Part shown: piece by piece, positions 8,165 to 17,525 of the stretch
Position numbering within the stretch: position 1 is the first letter of the stretch
Layout: the number at the start of each line of letters is the position of its first letter
DNA from: Pleomorphomonas carboxyditropha
GTDB taxonomy: Bacteria > Pseudomonadota > Alphaproteobacteria > Rhizobiales > Pleomorphomonadaceae
Direction of reading: 5' to 3'
Length of the DNA: 64,000 bases
Assembly: GCF_002770725.1 (NCBI RefSeq)
Contig: NZ_NQVN01000013.1
Location: forward strand, 1 to 64,000
Notes under the pieces: model-generated
Told to the model about the DNA's origin: nothing
Database searches by the model: none
Seen by the model: only the letters and a program-made list of their open reading frames with translations
Position numbers and translations under genes: made by a program

Positions 8165-9076
8165 ATGAAACTCGCGCTCGATCCCTACATGCACCGCCAC
8201 CTGTCGCTGCCGGAGATCTGCCGGCTGACCGCCGAGCTCGGCTACGACGGCGTCGAGCTGTCGCCGCGCGCCGACTTCCTCGACTGGTGGGTGATGCCGC
8301 GCGCCACGCCGGAGCGCCGCGCCGAATTCAAAAAGGCGCTGAAGGACCACGGGCTGTCGCTGATCACCCTGCAGCCGATGTACCGCTGGGCCAGCCCGGT
8401 CGAGGAAGAACGCCAGATGGCGGTGCGCTACTGGAAGCGGGCCATCGAGGTGGCCGTCGACATGGGCTGCGACACCATGGTGTCCGAGTTCGGTCGCGGC
8501 ACCTCGCCGGAGCGCTCCAGGACATTGCCGCTCGGCACCGACACCCGCGAGACCAAGGAGGCGGCCTGGTGGCGGTCGATCGAGGAGCTGACGCCGATCT
8601 TCGAGAAGGAGGGCGTCATCCTGTCGGTCGAGCCGCACCCGGAGGACTGGGTGGAGACCTTCCATCCGGCCTTCGACATCATCCGCATGGTCGGCTCGAA
8701 GAACGTCAGGATGAGCTACATCGCGCCGCACACCTTCTACTATTGCAGCGGCGACGCCAGCAAGATGGCGACGACGCTGCACGAGGCGGCGCCGATCCTG
8801 CATCACGTTCGGGTGGCCGACACGTTCAATCCCTTCGTGTCGTCGGGCAATCGCTATATCGCCAACCCGCCGGACGCGTCGATCCGGGTGCACCAGCACC
8901 TCGACATCGGCCAGGGCGAGATCGACTGGGAGACCTTCTTCAAGACGCTCGGCGAGGTGAAGTTCGACGGCATCTATTCCTCCTGCGTCTTCGCCTGGGA
9001 GGATAGGGCCGAGGAATCGTCGCGCTTCATGTGCCAGGAGATCAGACGGTACATCGACAAGTACCGCAAGGTTTAG
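8165..9076 (+). CDS. Sugar phosphate isomerase/epimerase TIM barrel, copy 2
   Basis: A 303-residue TIM barrel almost identical to the 3367-4290 product over its whole length; they diverge only in the last residues and at scattered sites. An in-frame ATG lies three codons upstream (8156), but the ATG at 8165 gives the same MKLALDPYMHRH start as the paralogue, so I use it. The same metal-site motifs are present (VEPHPEDW, LHHVRVADTF). With the dehydrogenase pair, it shows that this block arose by duplication of a dehydrogenase-epimerase unit. The function is inferred to be the same as copy 1. Confidence 0.85.
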   Translation: MKLALDPYMHRHLSLPEICRLTAELGYDGVELSPRADFLDWWVMPRATPERRAEFKKALKDHGLSLITLQPMYRWASPVEEERQMAVRYWKRAIEVAVDMGCDTMVSEFGRGTSPERSRTLPLGTDTRETKEAAWWRSIEELTPIFEKEGVILSVEPHPEDWVETFHPAFDIIRMVGSKNVRMSYIAPHTFYYCSGDASKMATTLHEAAPILHHVRVADTFNPFVSSGNRYIANPPDASIRVHQHLDIGQGEIDWETFFKTLGEVKFDGIYSSCVFAWEDRAEESSRFMCQEIRRYIDKYRKV

Positions 9077-9242
9077 AAGTTCCTGGCCAGCATTCCGCCA
9101 TCAAAATCGGCCCTTTCGAGCAACGAGCGAAGCAAAAGACAGCTCCATTCCTATTTCAGGCATCGATCCGAGCTTGGAGTTAGTGCTGTCTAAATCGAAT
9201 AAGACCGAGTTGGACGGGTTGCTGGCCAGTCGTTGAATTCCG

Positions 9243-9276
9243 TTTTGGCGGTCGATTGAGGAATCGGCCGCCAAAA
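9243..9276 (+). promoter_or_regulatory. 15-bp hairpin upstream of sugar ABC operon
   Basis: The arms 9243-9257 and 9262-9276 form a continuous 15-bp stem (one G-U pair) around a GAGG loop, about 70 bases before the binding-protein start. The arms begin with TTTT and end with AAAA, the reverse of a bidirectional terminator. An operator or an mRNA leader structure is more likely. Confidence 0.5.
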
Positions 9277-9347
9277 GAGACGGAACGCCCCTGGAGGAGG
9301 GGATCCGGTAAATCGGGTGGACCGGACACCAGCAAGCGGAGGTATTC

Positions 9348-10277
9348 ATGAAGAAGTTTCTTATAGCCACGGCCATGACCCTGATCATGGCTTCGTCCTC
9401 GCAGGCGACGACCATCGGCATCTCGATGGCGTGGTTCGACGACAACTTCCTGACGGTGCTGCGCAACGGCATGATCTCCTATGCCGGGACGCTCGATGAC
9501 GTGCAGTTGCAGATCGAGGACGCGCAGAACGACATTTCCAGGCAGCAGAACCAGATCCAGAACTTCATCGCATCCAAGGTCGATGCGCTGATCGTCAACG
9601 CCGTCGACACCAACGCCACCGTCGCCATGTCGGAACTGGCCGCCAACGCCGGCATTCCGCTGGTCTTCGTCAACCGCATGCCGGTGAACGTCGACAGCCT
9701 GCCGCCCAAGCAGGCCTTCGTCGCCTCCGACGAACGCGAGTCGGGCACGCTGGAGGCCCAGGAGGTCTGCCGGCTGCTCAACGGCAAGGGCAAGGCCCTG
9801 GTGATGATGGGCGAACTGTCGACGTTCCATGCGCGCCAGCGGACCCAGGACATCGAGGACGTCTTCAGCACGCCGGAATGCTCGGGCATCGAGATCGTCG
9901 ACAAGCAGACCGCCAACTACATGCGGGTGCAGGGCGCCGACCTGATGTCGAACTGGCTGTCGGCCGGCATCGAGTTCAACGCCGTCGTCGCCAACAACGA
10001 CGAGATGGCGATCGGCGCCATCCAGTCCATGAAGGCGGCCGGCCTGGACATGAAGGACATCGTGGTCGGCGGCATCGACGCCACCGCCGATGCGCTGGAG
10101 GCGATGAAGGCCGGCGACCTCGACGTCACCGTGTTCCAGAATGCCGCCGGCCAGGGCCAGGGCGCCGTCGACGCGGCGCTGAAGCTCGTCAAGGGCGAGC
10201 CGGTGGAAACGAAGGTCTACGTGCCCTTCGAGCTGGTGACGCCGGCCAACCTCGACAACTACCTCAAGAAGAACTGA
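9348..10277 (+). CDS. Sugar (inositol-like) ABC transporter binding protein
   Basis: A 309-residue periplasmic binding protein with a Sec signal peptide (MKKFLIATAMTLIMASSSQA). The mature protein has the type-I sugar-binding layout: ISMAWFDDNFLTVLRNGM in lobe 1, VVANNDEMAIGAIQSM and VGGIDATADALEAMKAGDLDVTVFQNAAGQGQG in lobe 2. The VGGIDATADALEAM segment is like inositol-binding proteins of the IbpA type, which fits the IolG-like dehydrogenases nearby, but the ligand is inference. GGAGG precedes the start. It heads a binding protein-ATPase-permease operon followed by a chemoreceptor; such binding proteins can also serve as chemotaxis ligands. Confidence 0.9.
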   Translation: MKKFLIATAMTLIMASSSQATTIGISMAWFDDNFLTVLRNGMISYAGTLDDVQLQIEDAQNDISRQQNQIQNFIASKVDALIVNAVDTNATVAMSELAANAGIPLVFVNRMPVNVDSLPPKQAFVASDERESGTLEAQEVCRLLNGKGKALVMMGELSTFHARQRTQDIEDVFSTPECSGIEIVDKQTANYMRVQGADLMSNWLSAGIEFNAVVANNDEMAIGAIQSMKAAGLDMKDIVVGGIDATADALEAMKAGDLDVTVFQNAAGQGQGAVDAALKLVKGEPVETKVYVPFELVTPANLDNYLKKN

Positions 10278-10300
10278 ACGGCTTCGGCAAACGGACCAGA

Positions 10301-10326
10301 GAGTGCAGGCCTTCGGGCCTGCGCTC
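10301..10326 (+). terminator. UUCG-loop hairpin between binding protein and ATPase
   Basis: An 11-bp stem (10301-10311 with 10316-10326, one G-U pair) closes the very stable loop TTCG. It lies 24 bases after the binding-protein stop and 37 bases before the ATPase start. This placement is known to favour excess binding protein over the membrane components through mRNA stabilisation or partial termination. Confidence 0.65.
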
Positions 10327-10362
10327 CAATGACAATTGCATCAAGCCCGCAAGGAAAAGGTC

Positions 10363-11904
10363 ATGGTACTCAGTCCATCGACAATGGCCGCTGTCCGCAA
10401 GAGTGGCGCGATACCCAATGCGGAATTTCTTTTGACAGCCGAGGGCATCCGCAAGGAATTCCCCGGGGTGCTCGCCCTCGACGACGTGCAGTTCCACCTC
10501 AAACGCGGCACTGTGCATGCGCTGATGGGCGAGAACGGCGCCGGCAAGTCGACGCTGATGAAGATCCTGGCCGGCATCTACCATCCCGACCAGGGCGAGA
10601 TCCGCATGAAGGGCGTCGACATCCGCCTGGAATCGCCGCTCGACGCGCTGGAGAACGGCATCGCCATGATCCATCAGGAGCTCAACCTGATGCCGTTCAT
10701 GACGGTGGCCGAGAACATCTGGATCCGCCGCGAGCCGAAAAGCCGCTACGGCCTGGTCGACCACGCCGAGATGAACCGCAAGACGGCGGAGCTGTTCGAG
10801 CGGCTCAACATTCCGATCGATCCGAGAGCCGAGGTGCGCGACCTGTCGGTGGCCAACCGCCAGATGGTCGAGATCGCCAAGGCCATCTCCTACGAATCCG
10901 ACGTGCTGATCATGGACGAGCCGACCTCGGCCATCACCGAGCGCGAGGTCGAGCACCTGTTCCATATCATCCGCGACCTCAAGGCGCAGGGCCTCGGCAT
11001 CGTCTACATCACCCACAAGATGAGCGAATTGTTCGAGGTGGCCGACGAGGTGTCGGTGTTCCGCGACGGCCGCTACGTCGGCACCCACGCCTCGAGCGAG
11101 GTGACGCGCGACGACATCATCCGCATGATGGTCGGCCGCGAGATCACCCAGATGTTCCCCAAGGAGGAGGTGCCGATCGGCGACGTGGTGCTGTCGGTCA
11201 GGAACCTGACCCTCGACGGCGTGTTCCGGGACGTCAGCTTCGACGTGCGGGCCGGCGAGATCCTCGGCGTCGCCGGGCTGGTCGGCTCGGGCCGGTCGAA
11301 CGTCGCCGAGACGCTGTTCGGCGTGACGCCGGCCAGTTCCGGCAGCATCGCCATCGACGGCAAGCAGGTGAAGATCGACAGGCCGGTCGAGGCGATCCGC
11401 CACCACATGGCCTTCCTGACCGAGGACCGCCGCGACACCGGCTGCCTGCTGATCCTCGACGTGATGGACAACATGCAGGTCGCCTCGCTGCACGACCAGT
11501 TCGTGCGCGGCGGCTTCGTCGACGAGAAGGCGGTGGCCAGGGTCTGCAGGGACATGGCCGGCAAGCTCAGGATCAAGACGCCGAACCTCTACGAGCGGGT
11601 CGAGAACCTGTCGGGCGGCAACCAGCAGAAGGTGCTGATCGGCCGCTGGCTCTTGACCAATCCGCGCATCCTGATCCTCGACGAACCGACGCGCGGCATC
11701 GACGTCGGCGCCAAGGCGGAAATCCACCGTCTGGTCACCGACCTCGCCCGCACCGGCGTGGCGGTGATCATGATCTCGTCGGAGCTGCCGGAAGTGCTCG
11801 GCATGAGCGACCGCATCATGGTGATGCACGAGGGCCGCGTCACCGGCTTCCTCGATCGGGCCGAGGCCGATCAGGTGAGCGTCATGGATCTCGCCGCGCG
11901 CTGA
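10363..11904 (+). CDS. Sugar ABC transporter ATPase, two-domain RbsA/MglA type
   Basis: A 513-residue cytoplasmic ATPase with two fused nucleotide-binding domains, the usual form for ribose/galactose/inositol importers. The first domain has Walker [10 protein letters not shown], the [12 protein letters not shown] signature region and Walker [12 protein letters not shown]; the second has GLVGSGRSN in place of a strict Walker [16 protein letters not shown] and [13 protein letters not shown] degenerate second P-loop is normal for this family. The frame extends upstream to a TTG, but AAGGA before the ATG at 10363 and the normal family length favour this start. It pairs with the permease at 11936 and the binding protein at 9348. 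Confidence 0.95.
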   Translation: MVLSPSTMAAVRKSGAIPNAEFLLTAEGIRKEFPGVLALDDVQFHLKRGTVHALMGENGAGKSTLMKILAGIYHPDQGEIRMKGVDIRLESPLDALENGIAMIHQELNLMPFMTVAENIWIRREPKSRYGLVDHAEMNRKTAELFERLNIPIDPRAEVRDLSVANRQMVEIAKAISYESDVLIMDEPTSAITEREVEHLFHIIRDLKAQGLGIVYITHKMSELFEVADEVSVFRDGRYVGTHASSEVTRDDIIRMMVGREITQMFPKEEVPIGDVVLSVRNLTLDGVFRDVSFDVRAGEILGVAGLVGSGRSNVAETLFGVTPASSGSIAIDGKQVKIDRPVEAIRHHMAFLTEDRRDTGCLLILDVMDNMQVASLHDQFVRGGFVDEKAVARVCRDMAGKLRIKTPNLYERVENLSGGNQQKVLIGRWLLTNPRILILDEPTRGIDVGAKAEIHRLVTDLARTGVAVIMISSELPEVLGMSDRIMVMHEGRVTGFLDRAEADQVSVMDLAAR

Positions 11905-11935
11905 CGCGCCCCACAGGCTTCAGGGAGAAATTTCA

Positions 11936-12973
11936 ATGAATACGGACATGCTAGACAAGCAGGCGGTCACCGCGCCTGTCGCCGGCATCGGCAAACGCCG
12001 GCTTCCGCCCGAGCTCAGCATCTTCATCGTGCTGATCGGCATCGCACTGCTGTTCGAGCTGGTCGGCTGGCTGGCGATCGGCCAGAGCTTCCTGCTCAAC
12101 ACCGCCCGCCTGAAGATCATGATCCTGCAGGTGTCGGTGATCGGCATCATCTCGGTCGGCGTGACGCAGGTGATCATCACCAGCGGCATCGACCTGTCGT
12201 CGGGCTCGCTGGTCGGCATGACCGCCATGCTGGCGGCGAGCCTCGCGCAGACGTCGCAGTTCGTCGACCGCGCCGTCTATCCGTCGCTGGTTGACTTGCC
12301 GTTCGTCGTGCCGGTCGTGGTCGGCCTTGCCGCCGGCCTGCTGGCCGGCGTCGTCAACGGCACGCTGATCGCCAAGACCGGCATCCCGCCGTTCATCGCC
12401 ACGCTCGGCATGTTCGTGTCGGCGCGCGGCATCGCCAAATGGTACACCAAGGGCCAGCCGGTATCCTTCCTGTCCGACGGCTTCACCTTCTTCGGCTCCG
12501 GTCTGGTGCCGGTGGTGATCTTCCTGGTGGTGGCGGTGATCTTCCACATCCTCCTGCGCTACACGCGCTACGGCAAGTTCACCTATGCCATCGGCTCCAA
12601 CATGCAGGCGGCCCGCGTTTCCGGCATCAACATCCAGGCGCACCTGATCAAGGTCTACGCCGTCGCCGGCCTCTTGGCCGGTCTCGCCGGCGTGCTGACC
12701 GCCGCCCGCGCCCAGACCGCCCAGGCCGGCATGGGCGTCGGCTACGAATTCGACGCCATCACAGCCGCGGTGATCGGCGGCACCTCGCTGGCCGGCGGCG
12801 TCGGCCGCATCACCGGCACGGTGATCGGCACGCTGATCCTCGGCGTCATGCTGTCCGGCTTCACCTTCCTGAGGATCGACGCCTACTACCAGGAGATCAT
12901 CAAGGGCGTGATCATCGTCGGCGCCGTCATCACCGACGTCTACCGGCAGAACAAGAAGAAGAAAAAGGTCTGA
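11936..12973 (+). CDS. Sugar ABC transporter permease (RbsC type)
   Basis: A 345-residue inner-membrane permease of the BPD_transp_2 family with about ten hydrophobic segments. Landmarks are VTQVIITSGIDLSSGSLVGM, GIPPFIATLGMFVSARGIA and AVIGGTSLAGGVGRITGTVIGTLILG, all typical of ribose/inositol permeases. It probably forms a homodimer with the ATPase at 10363. The C-terminus is a lysine-rich tail (NKKKKKV). The 31-base gap to the ATPase indicates one operon. A 12-bp hairpin follows at 12991-13023. Confidence 0.95.
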   Translation: MNTDMLDKQAVTAPVAGIGKRRLPPELSIFIVLIGIALLFELVGWLAIGQSFLLNTARLKIMILQVSVIGIISVGVTQVIITSGIDLSSGSLVGMTAMLAASLAQTSQFVDRAVYPSLVDLPFVVPVVVGLAAGLLAGVVNGTLIAKTGIPPFIATLGMFVSARGIAKWYTKGQPVSFLSDGFTFFGSGLVPVVIFLVVAVIFHILLRYTRYGKFTYAIGSNMQAARVSGINIQAHLIKVYAVAGLLAGLAGVLTAARAQTAQAGMGVGYEFDAITAAVIGGTSLAGGVGRITGTVIGTLILGVMLSGFTFLRIDAYYQEIIKGVIIVGAVITDVYRQNKKKKKV

Positions 12974-12990
12974 CGACCTCCGCCACGCAA

Positions 12991-13023
12991 GACCCGGACG
13001 GGGCAGGACCGCCCGTCCGGGTC
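12991..13023 (+). terminator. 12-bp hairpin after sugar permease
   Basis: A perfect 12-bp stem (12991-13002 with 13012-13023) with a 9-base loop lies 18 bases after the permease stop. It lacks a T-run, so complete termination before the chemoreceptor gene is not certain. Confidence 0.6.
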
Positions 13024-13057
13024 AACGGAATATTCGTCGGGCGGTTCGGGAACGATC

Positions 13058-15439
13058 ATGAAACTCATGTCCGCCGTGCTGGATCTGCCGATCGTCGCCA
13101 AGGCGTGGTCGGGGGTTGCCGTCATTCTCGTGCTGTCGTCGCTGCCGGGCCTGATCGGCGTCGGCGGCGTCGACAGGCTGGCGGCCCTGGTCCAGGCCTC
13201 CGACGGGGCGGCGCGCGCGCTGATCGAGGTGAACAGAGCCACGCAGGAGGTCAACCGGTTCATCGCCGGCGGCGACAGGGCGGCGCTGGAGGAAGCGGCG
13301 AAAGCGCTGGCGGATGCCAGGGATTCGGCGGCGGCCGTCCGACTGGCCGACACCGCCGAGGCCAGCCGCAATCTCGGCGACATCTTCGCGGCCTACACGG
13401 AGGCCATCGGCCGCCTCGACCAGGCGACGGCGCGCATTCGCGAGGCCGAGGACCTGCAGGGCAGCCTCAACGCCCGGCTCGTCACCACCGCCGAGGCGCT
13501 GCGCGCCGCCGCCGATGCCGCCTACAAAGAGGCGCTGACGGCGGCCGGCGACGCCAAGGCCGGCGCCGATCGCCTGCAGGAGCTGATTGTCGCCAACGGC
13601 AGCATCGCCACGGCGAGCGCCCGGGCCCAGTTGCTGCTGCGCGACGCCGGGGACGGCCGCGCCGAACTCCTGAAGCAGGCCAAGGCCACCTCCAACATGA
13701 TCGGCGCGTCGGTCGCCGCCCTCGGGCAGAACGGGCCGGCGACCATCAAGGACGACGTCGCCGCCATGCAGCGGGATCTCGCGACGGCGCTCGACGGCCT
13801 GGCGGCGCTGCCGGCCGGCGATGGCGGCGCGGCGCCCGTCGCCGTTCTGAACGGCATCGCCGCCCGGCTCAACAGCCTGTCGGCGCATACCCTGAAGATC
13901 GGCTTTGCCTTGAAGAGCGCCGAGGCCGAGGCGAATGTCGTGGCCAAACGCGCCAGCTTCGCCGCCGAGCAGGCGACCGGGCAGGCCAATCTCGGACGCG
14001 ACCTCAACGAAACGGCCGTCACCCTCAGGGAACGGATCGCCTTGTTCCAACTCGCCAGATCGGACGCCTCGGCCAAGGCCATCGTCGAGTATCTCGACAA
14101 GGCCGATGCGCTGACCGGTCGTTTCGGCTCGGGCTCGCAGGCGATCGCGGCGGATTTCGCCAGCTATCGCCAGAGCTTCGAAAACCTGTCGCGCTCGCTC
14201 GCCGCCTTCGGCGAAGCCGTCGCCAACACCCGCGATCTCGCCGAGCGCTCGACGGCGGAGATCGGCAAGCTGATGGCGGCCCAGACCGCCTTTGCCCTCG
14301 CGTCCAGGCAGACCTTCCTCGGCCTTTCCATCCTGGTGTTCGCCCTCGCCATCGTCGCCGCGCTGATCGTCGGCCTGTTCCTCGCCCGCGCCATCGGCCG
14401 GCCGATCGTGCAGATGACCAGGACCATGCTGGCGCTCGCCGCCGGCGACACCGGCAGCGAACTCGCTTTCCGGCCGCGCCAGGACGAGATCGGCAAGATG
14501 CAGTCGGCCGTCGTCACCTTCCGCGACAACGCCGTGGAGCGGCAGCGTCTCGAAGCCGGGAAGCGGCTCGAGGACCTCGGTCGCCAGCAACGCGCCGACC
14601 GGATTCGCACCCTGATCGACGGCTTCCGCCGGCAGACCGAAAACCTGGTCGTCTCGGTCGACAATGCCGCCAGGGAGATGCAGGCGACGAGCGATCACCT
14701 GGCGTCGATTGCCGCCGCCACCGCCGAGCGGGCCTCCGCGGCCCAGGCGGCCGCCGGCCAGAGCCTGAAGGAAATCACCGTGGTGGCCAGCTCCAGCGAG
14801 GAGCTTTCGGCGTCGATCGAGGAGATCAGCCGCCAGGCCAGCGCCGCGTCGTCCCTGGTTTCCACCACGAGCCAGTCGGCGGGCCATGTCCGGACGCATG
14901 TCGGCGATCTCCACCGCTGCGCCGAGCAAATCGGCATGATCGTCGACCTGATCAAGGGCATCGCCGCGCAGACCGATCTGTTGGCGCTCAACGCGACGAT
15001 CGAGGCGGCGAGAGGCGGCGAGGCCGGCAAGGGCTTCGCGGTGGTGGCCAACGAGGTGAAGGCCCTGGCCAACCAGACGACGAAGGCGACCGAGGACATC
15101 GGCCAGCAGGTGGCCGCCATTCAAGGCGTCACCCATGCGACGACGGACGGCGTGCTCGGCATCGTCGACCAGATGAACACCGCCAGCCAGGCGGCCAATG
15201 CCATCGCCACCTCGGTGCTCGAGCAGCAAGCCGCCACGGCCGAAATCTCCCGCAGCGTCCGGGCGGCGACGCAGAGCTCGCTGGTTTCGCACGACGAGAT
15301 GATGGAGCTTCTCAACAAGGCGACGGAAACCTCCCAATCGGCCGACGGCCTGCTGTCGGCCTCCCGCAGCGTCATCCGGAGCTCGGCGGGACTGCGGCAG
15401 GCCATCGACGGTTTTCTTCATGAGGTGGAAGCGGTTTAG
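13058..15439 (+). CDS. Methyl-accepting chemotaxis protein with HAMP domain
   Basis: A 793-residue chemoreceptor. A first membrane helix near residues 14-36 is followed by a long alanine-rich, helical periplasmic region of about 380 residues, then a second membrane helix ([20 protein letters not shown], near 420-445). A HAMP segment ([21 protein letters not shown]) and the cytoplasmic signalling domain follow, with the hallmark [34 protein letters not shown] hairpin tip. It relays ligand binding to CheA/CheW. Its place directly behind the sugar ABC operon suggests it senses the same compound, perhaps through the binding protein. No CheB/CheR-docking pentapeptide is evident at the C-terminus (EVEAV). 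Confidence 0.93.
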   Translation: MKLMSAVLDLPIVAKAWSGVAVILVLSSLPGLIGVGGVDRLAALVQASDGAARALIEVNRATQEVNRFIAGGDRAALEEAAKALADARDSAAAVRLADTAEASRNLGDIFAAYTEAIGRLDQATARIREAEDLQGSLNARLVTTAEALRAAADAAYKEALTAAGDAKAGADRLQELIVANGSIATASARAQLLLRDAGDGRAELLKQAKATSNMIGASVAALGQNGPATIKDDVAAMQRDLATALDGLAALPAGDGGAAPVAVLNGIAARLNSLSAHTLKIGFALKSAEAEANVVAKRASFAAEQATGQANLGRDLNETAVTLRERIALFQLARSDASAKAIVEYLDKADALTGRFGSGSQAIAADFASYRQSFENLSRSLAAFGEAVANTRDLAERSTAEIGKLMAAQTAFALASRQTFLGLSILVFALAIVAALIVGLFLARAIGRPIVQMTRTMLALAAGDTGSELAFRPRQDEIGKMQSAVVTFRDNAVERQRLEAGKRLEDLGRQQRADRIRTLIDGFRRQTENLVVSVDNAAREMQATSDHLASIAAATAERASAAQAAAGQSLKEITVVASSSEELSASIEEISRQASAASSLVSTTSQSAGHVRTHVGDLHRCAEQIGMIVDLIKGIAAQTDLLALNATIEAARGGEAGKGFAVVANEVKALANQTTKATEDIGQQVAAIQGVTHATTDGVLGIVDQMNTASQAANAIATSVLEQQAATAEISRSVRAATQSSLVSHDEMMELLNKATETSQSADGLLSASRSVIRSSAGLRQAIDGFLHEVEAV

Positions 15440-15835
15440 ACGCTGACGCGAGCCCGCTCGTCGGGGCGGCCGGGCCGCCAGGAAACCAACCGTCGGCTTT
15501 TCGCGCGAGAGTACGGCGATCCCGGCGAATTTCGGAGATTCATTGCGTCGTCGCGCAATAATATGACACAGATTTTATAGATCCGGACCCACCCGCCCTT
15601 TTCCGGGACGCAACGCGCAACCCCCGTCACTACATATAAAAGCTTTTATTTTCAATGTTATACGCTACGAACGGCACGTCTCTTTCTGCCGCTTTCGCCT
15701 GCCTTCTACCGTCTGTTTTCAAAGACGGAACGAGGGCGCATGACAGGTGGTCATTCCCTGGAAACGGCAGACGATGCCAGCGCGTGACATCGGAAACCCG
15801 CGTGATGATCTATTCGCCGCCGGGAAGGAGAAGAC
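15440..15835. other. Gene-free gap between chemoreceptor and Fe transporter
   Basis: About 400 bases between two convergent units. I see no gene. An AT-rich stretch around 15560-15660 contains a perfect 14-bp palindrome, ATAAAAGCTTTTAT (15636-15649), which could be a weak bidirectional terminator or a regulator site. Confidence 0.4.
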
Positions 15836-17515
15836 TCACGCCGCGACGAGGCCGGTCCGCCGCAGCAGCGCCAGGAAGGCGAGCGGCAGCAGCGTGGTGA
15901 CGACGATGGTGACGAAGGCCATCGCCATGCCGAGGCCGACCGAGCCCTGCTCGAACTGCCGCCAGATGAACAGCGCGATGGTCTGCATGCCGACCGGCGC
16001 CACGACGACGGAGGCGACGAGTTCGCGCGAGGCCAGGGCGAAGACGAGCAGCATCGCCGAGGCGAGGCTCGGGAAGATCAGCGGCAGCAGGATGCGGCGG
16101 AAGGCGGTGGGCGCGCTGGCGCCGCAGACCCGGGCGGCCGCCTCGAGGTTGTCGCCGATCTGCAGGAAGGCGGCGGTGGCGTAGCGGGCCGTCTGCGGCA
16201 GCAGGATGCAGCAATAGGCGAACAGCAGGATGAGCGGCGTGTTGTAGGGGGTGAAGGGCAGCGCCGGCATGTTCCAGGCGAGGATCAGGCCGACGGCCAC
16301 CACGATGCCGGGCAGCGCGTTGGGCAGCACGGTCAACACGTCGATGGCGGTGCGGCCGCGGATGCGCGTCTTGACCACCGCATAGGCGGCGACGGCGCCG
16401 ATGACGCCGGTGACGGCGGCGGTGAGAACGCCGAGCAAGAGGCTGTTGCCGAGGGCGGCGAGCGCGCCGGAGGCGCCGCCGAAGACGGCGGCGAAATTGC
16501 CGCCGCCGAGGTTGTCGAGCCTGAGGCCGCCGGAGATCGTCCGCGTCAGCGCCGTGGCCAGCACCGCCAGCATCGGCACGCCGGTCGCGAGGAAGGAGAC
16601 CGCGGCGAAGGCGGCCAGCACCGGCGCGGCGAGCCGGCCGAGCGGCTGCTTTTCGGCCGCTTGCGGCTTGCCGCCCACCGTCTGGTAGGAGCGGCGGTTG
16701 AGGATCCAGCGCTGGACCAGGAAGGCGGCGAGCGACAGCAGCACCAGCACCAGCGACAGGGCGGCGGCGCCGGGCAGGTCGATCGGCCAGTCGGAGACGC
16801 GCGAATCGATGCCGGTCACCAGTACCTCGAAGCCGGCGCGGCGCCCGAGGGCGGCCGGCGTGCCGTATTCCTCGATGGCGGCGGCGAACACCAGCAGCAG
16901 GCTGGCGGCGAGCCCCGGCGCCGACAGCGGCAGCGTGATGTGGAAGAAGGCCCGCAGCGGCGAGGCGCCGAACACCCGTCCGACGCCGGCATAGCGCGAG
17001 CCGACCGCCTCGACGGTGCGCGAGACGGCGAAATAAACCACCGGAAAGGTGTTGAAGGTCATCACCAGCGTCATGCCGGTCAACGAGAACAATATCGGCG
17101 CCAGGTTGAAGCCAGCGATCTGTTCGAGATAGCCGCGCGGCTGCAGCGTCATGATCCAGCCGAGCGTGGCGATATAGGGCGGGATCATGAAGGGGACGAG
17201 CAGCAGCACGTCCCAGAGCGGCGCGAGCGGCACCCGGTAGAGCGCCCGGACCATGCCGAGCGGCACCGCGAGGCAGGCCGAGGCGGCGACGACCGCGAGG
17301 CCGAGCAGCACGGTGTTTCCGGCCATGCCGACGAGGCGGATGTCGGACAGCGTCGCCAACAGGAGCGAGAAGGGCTCCGCGAAGGAGCCCCGCCCGAGGT
17401 TGGGGAAAATCGCCTGCAGCACGACCGCGGCGAAGGGAACGACGACGATGACGGCGAGCCCGATGCCGGCCAGCCAGGCGGCCGGCGCCGCGCCGCCGAT
17501 CTCCTTGGCGCGCAT
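15836..17515 (-). CDS. Fe3+-type ABC transporter permease, two fused membrane domains
   Basis: A 559-residue inner-membrane protein with two BPD_transp_1 domains in tandem (about twelve hydrophobic segments), the layout of AfuB/FbpB ferric-iron permeases. EAA-like loops are visible as RVFGASPLRAFFHITLPLSAPGLAASLLLVF in the first half and RVCGASAPTAFRRILLPLIFPSLASAML in the second. It lies ten bases downstream of the binding-protein gene in the order binding protein-permease on this strand, with the ATPase first. It probably imports ferric iron, though related systems move 2-aminoethylphosphonate, thiamine or other anions. Confidence 0.9.
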   Translation of the reverse strand: MRAKEIGGAAPAAWLAGIGLAVIVVVPFAAVVLQAIFPNLGRGSFAEPFSLLLATLSDIRLVGMAGNTVLLGLAVVAASACLAVPLGMVRALYRVPLAPLWDVLLLVPFMIPPYIATLGWIMTLQPRGYLEQIAGFNLAPILFSLTGMTLVMTFNTFPVVYFAVSRTVEAVGSRYAGVGRVFGASPLRAFFHITLPLSAPGLAASLLLVFAAAIEEYGTPAALGRRAGFEVLVTGIDSRVSDWPIDLPGAAALSLVLVLLSLAAFLVQRWILNRRSYQTVGGKPQAAEKQPLGRLAAPVLAAFAAVSFLATGVPMLAVLATALTRTISGGLRLDNLGGGNFAAVFGGASGALAALGNSLLLGVLTAAVTGVIGAVAAYAVVKTRIRGRTAIDVLTVLPNALPGIVVAVGLILAWNMPALPFTPYNTPLILLFAYCCILLPQTARYATAAFLQIGDNLEAAARVCGASAPTAFRRILLPLIFPSLASAMLLVFALASRELVASVVVAPVGMQTIALFIWRQFEQGSVGLGMAMAFVTIVVTTLLPLAFLALLRRTGLVAA

Positions 17516-17525
17516 CGGCCGCGCC

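Noticed and set aside
13022-15421. 799-codon open frame on the - strand
   Set aside because: It mirrors the chemoreceptor gene; the + strand protein has clear HAMP and signalling motifs.
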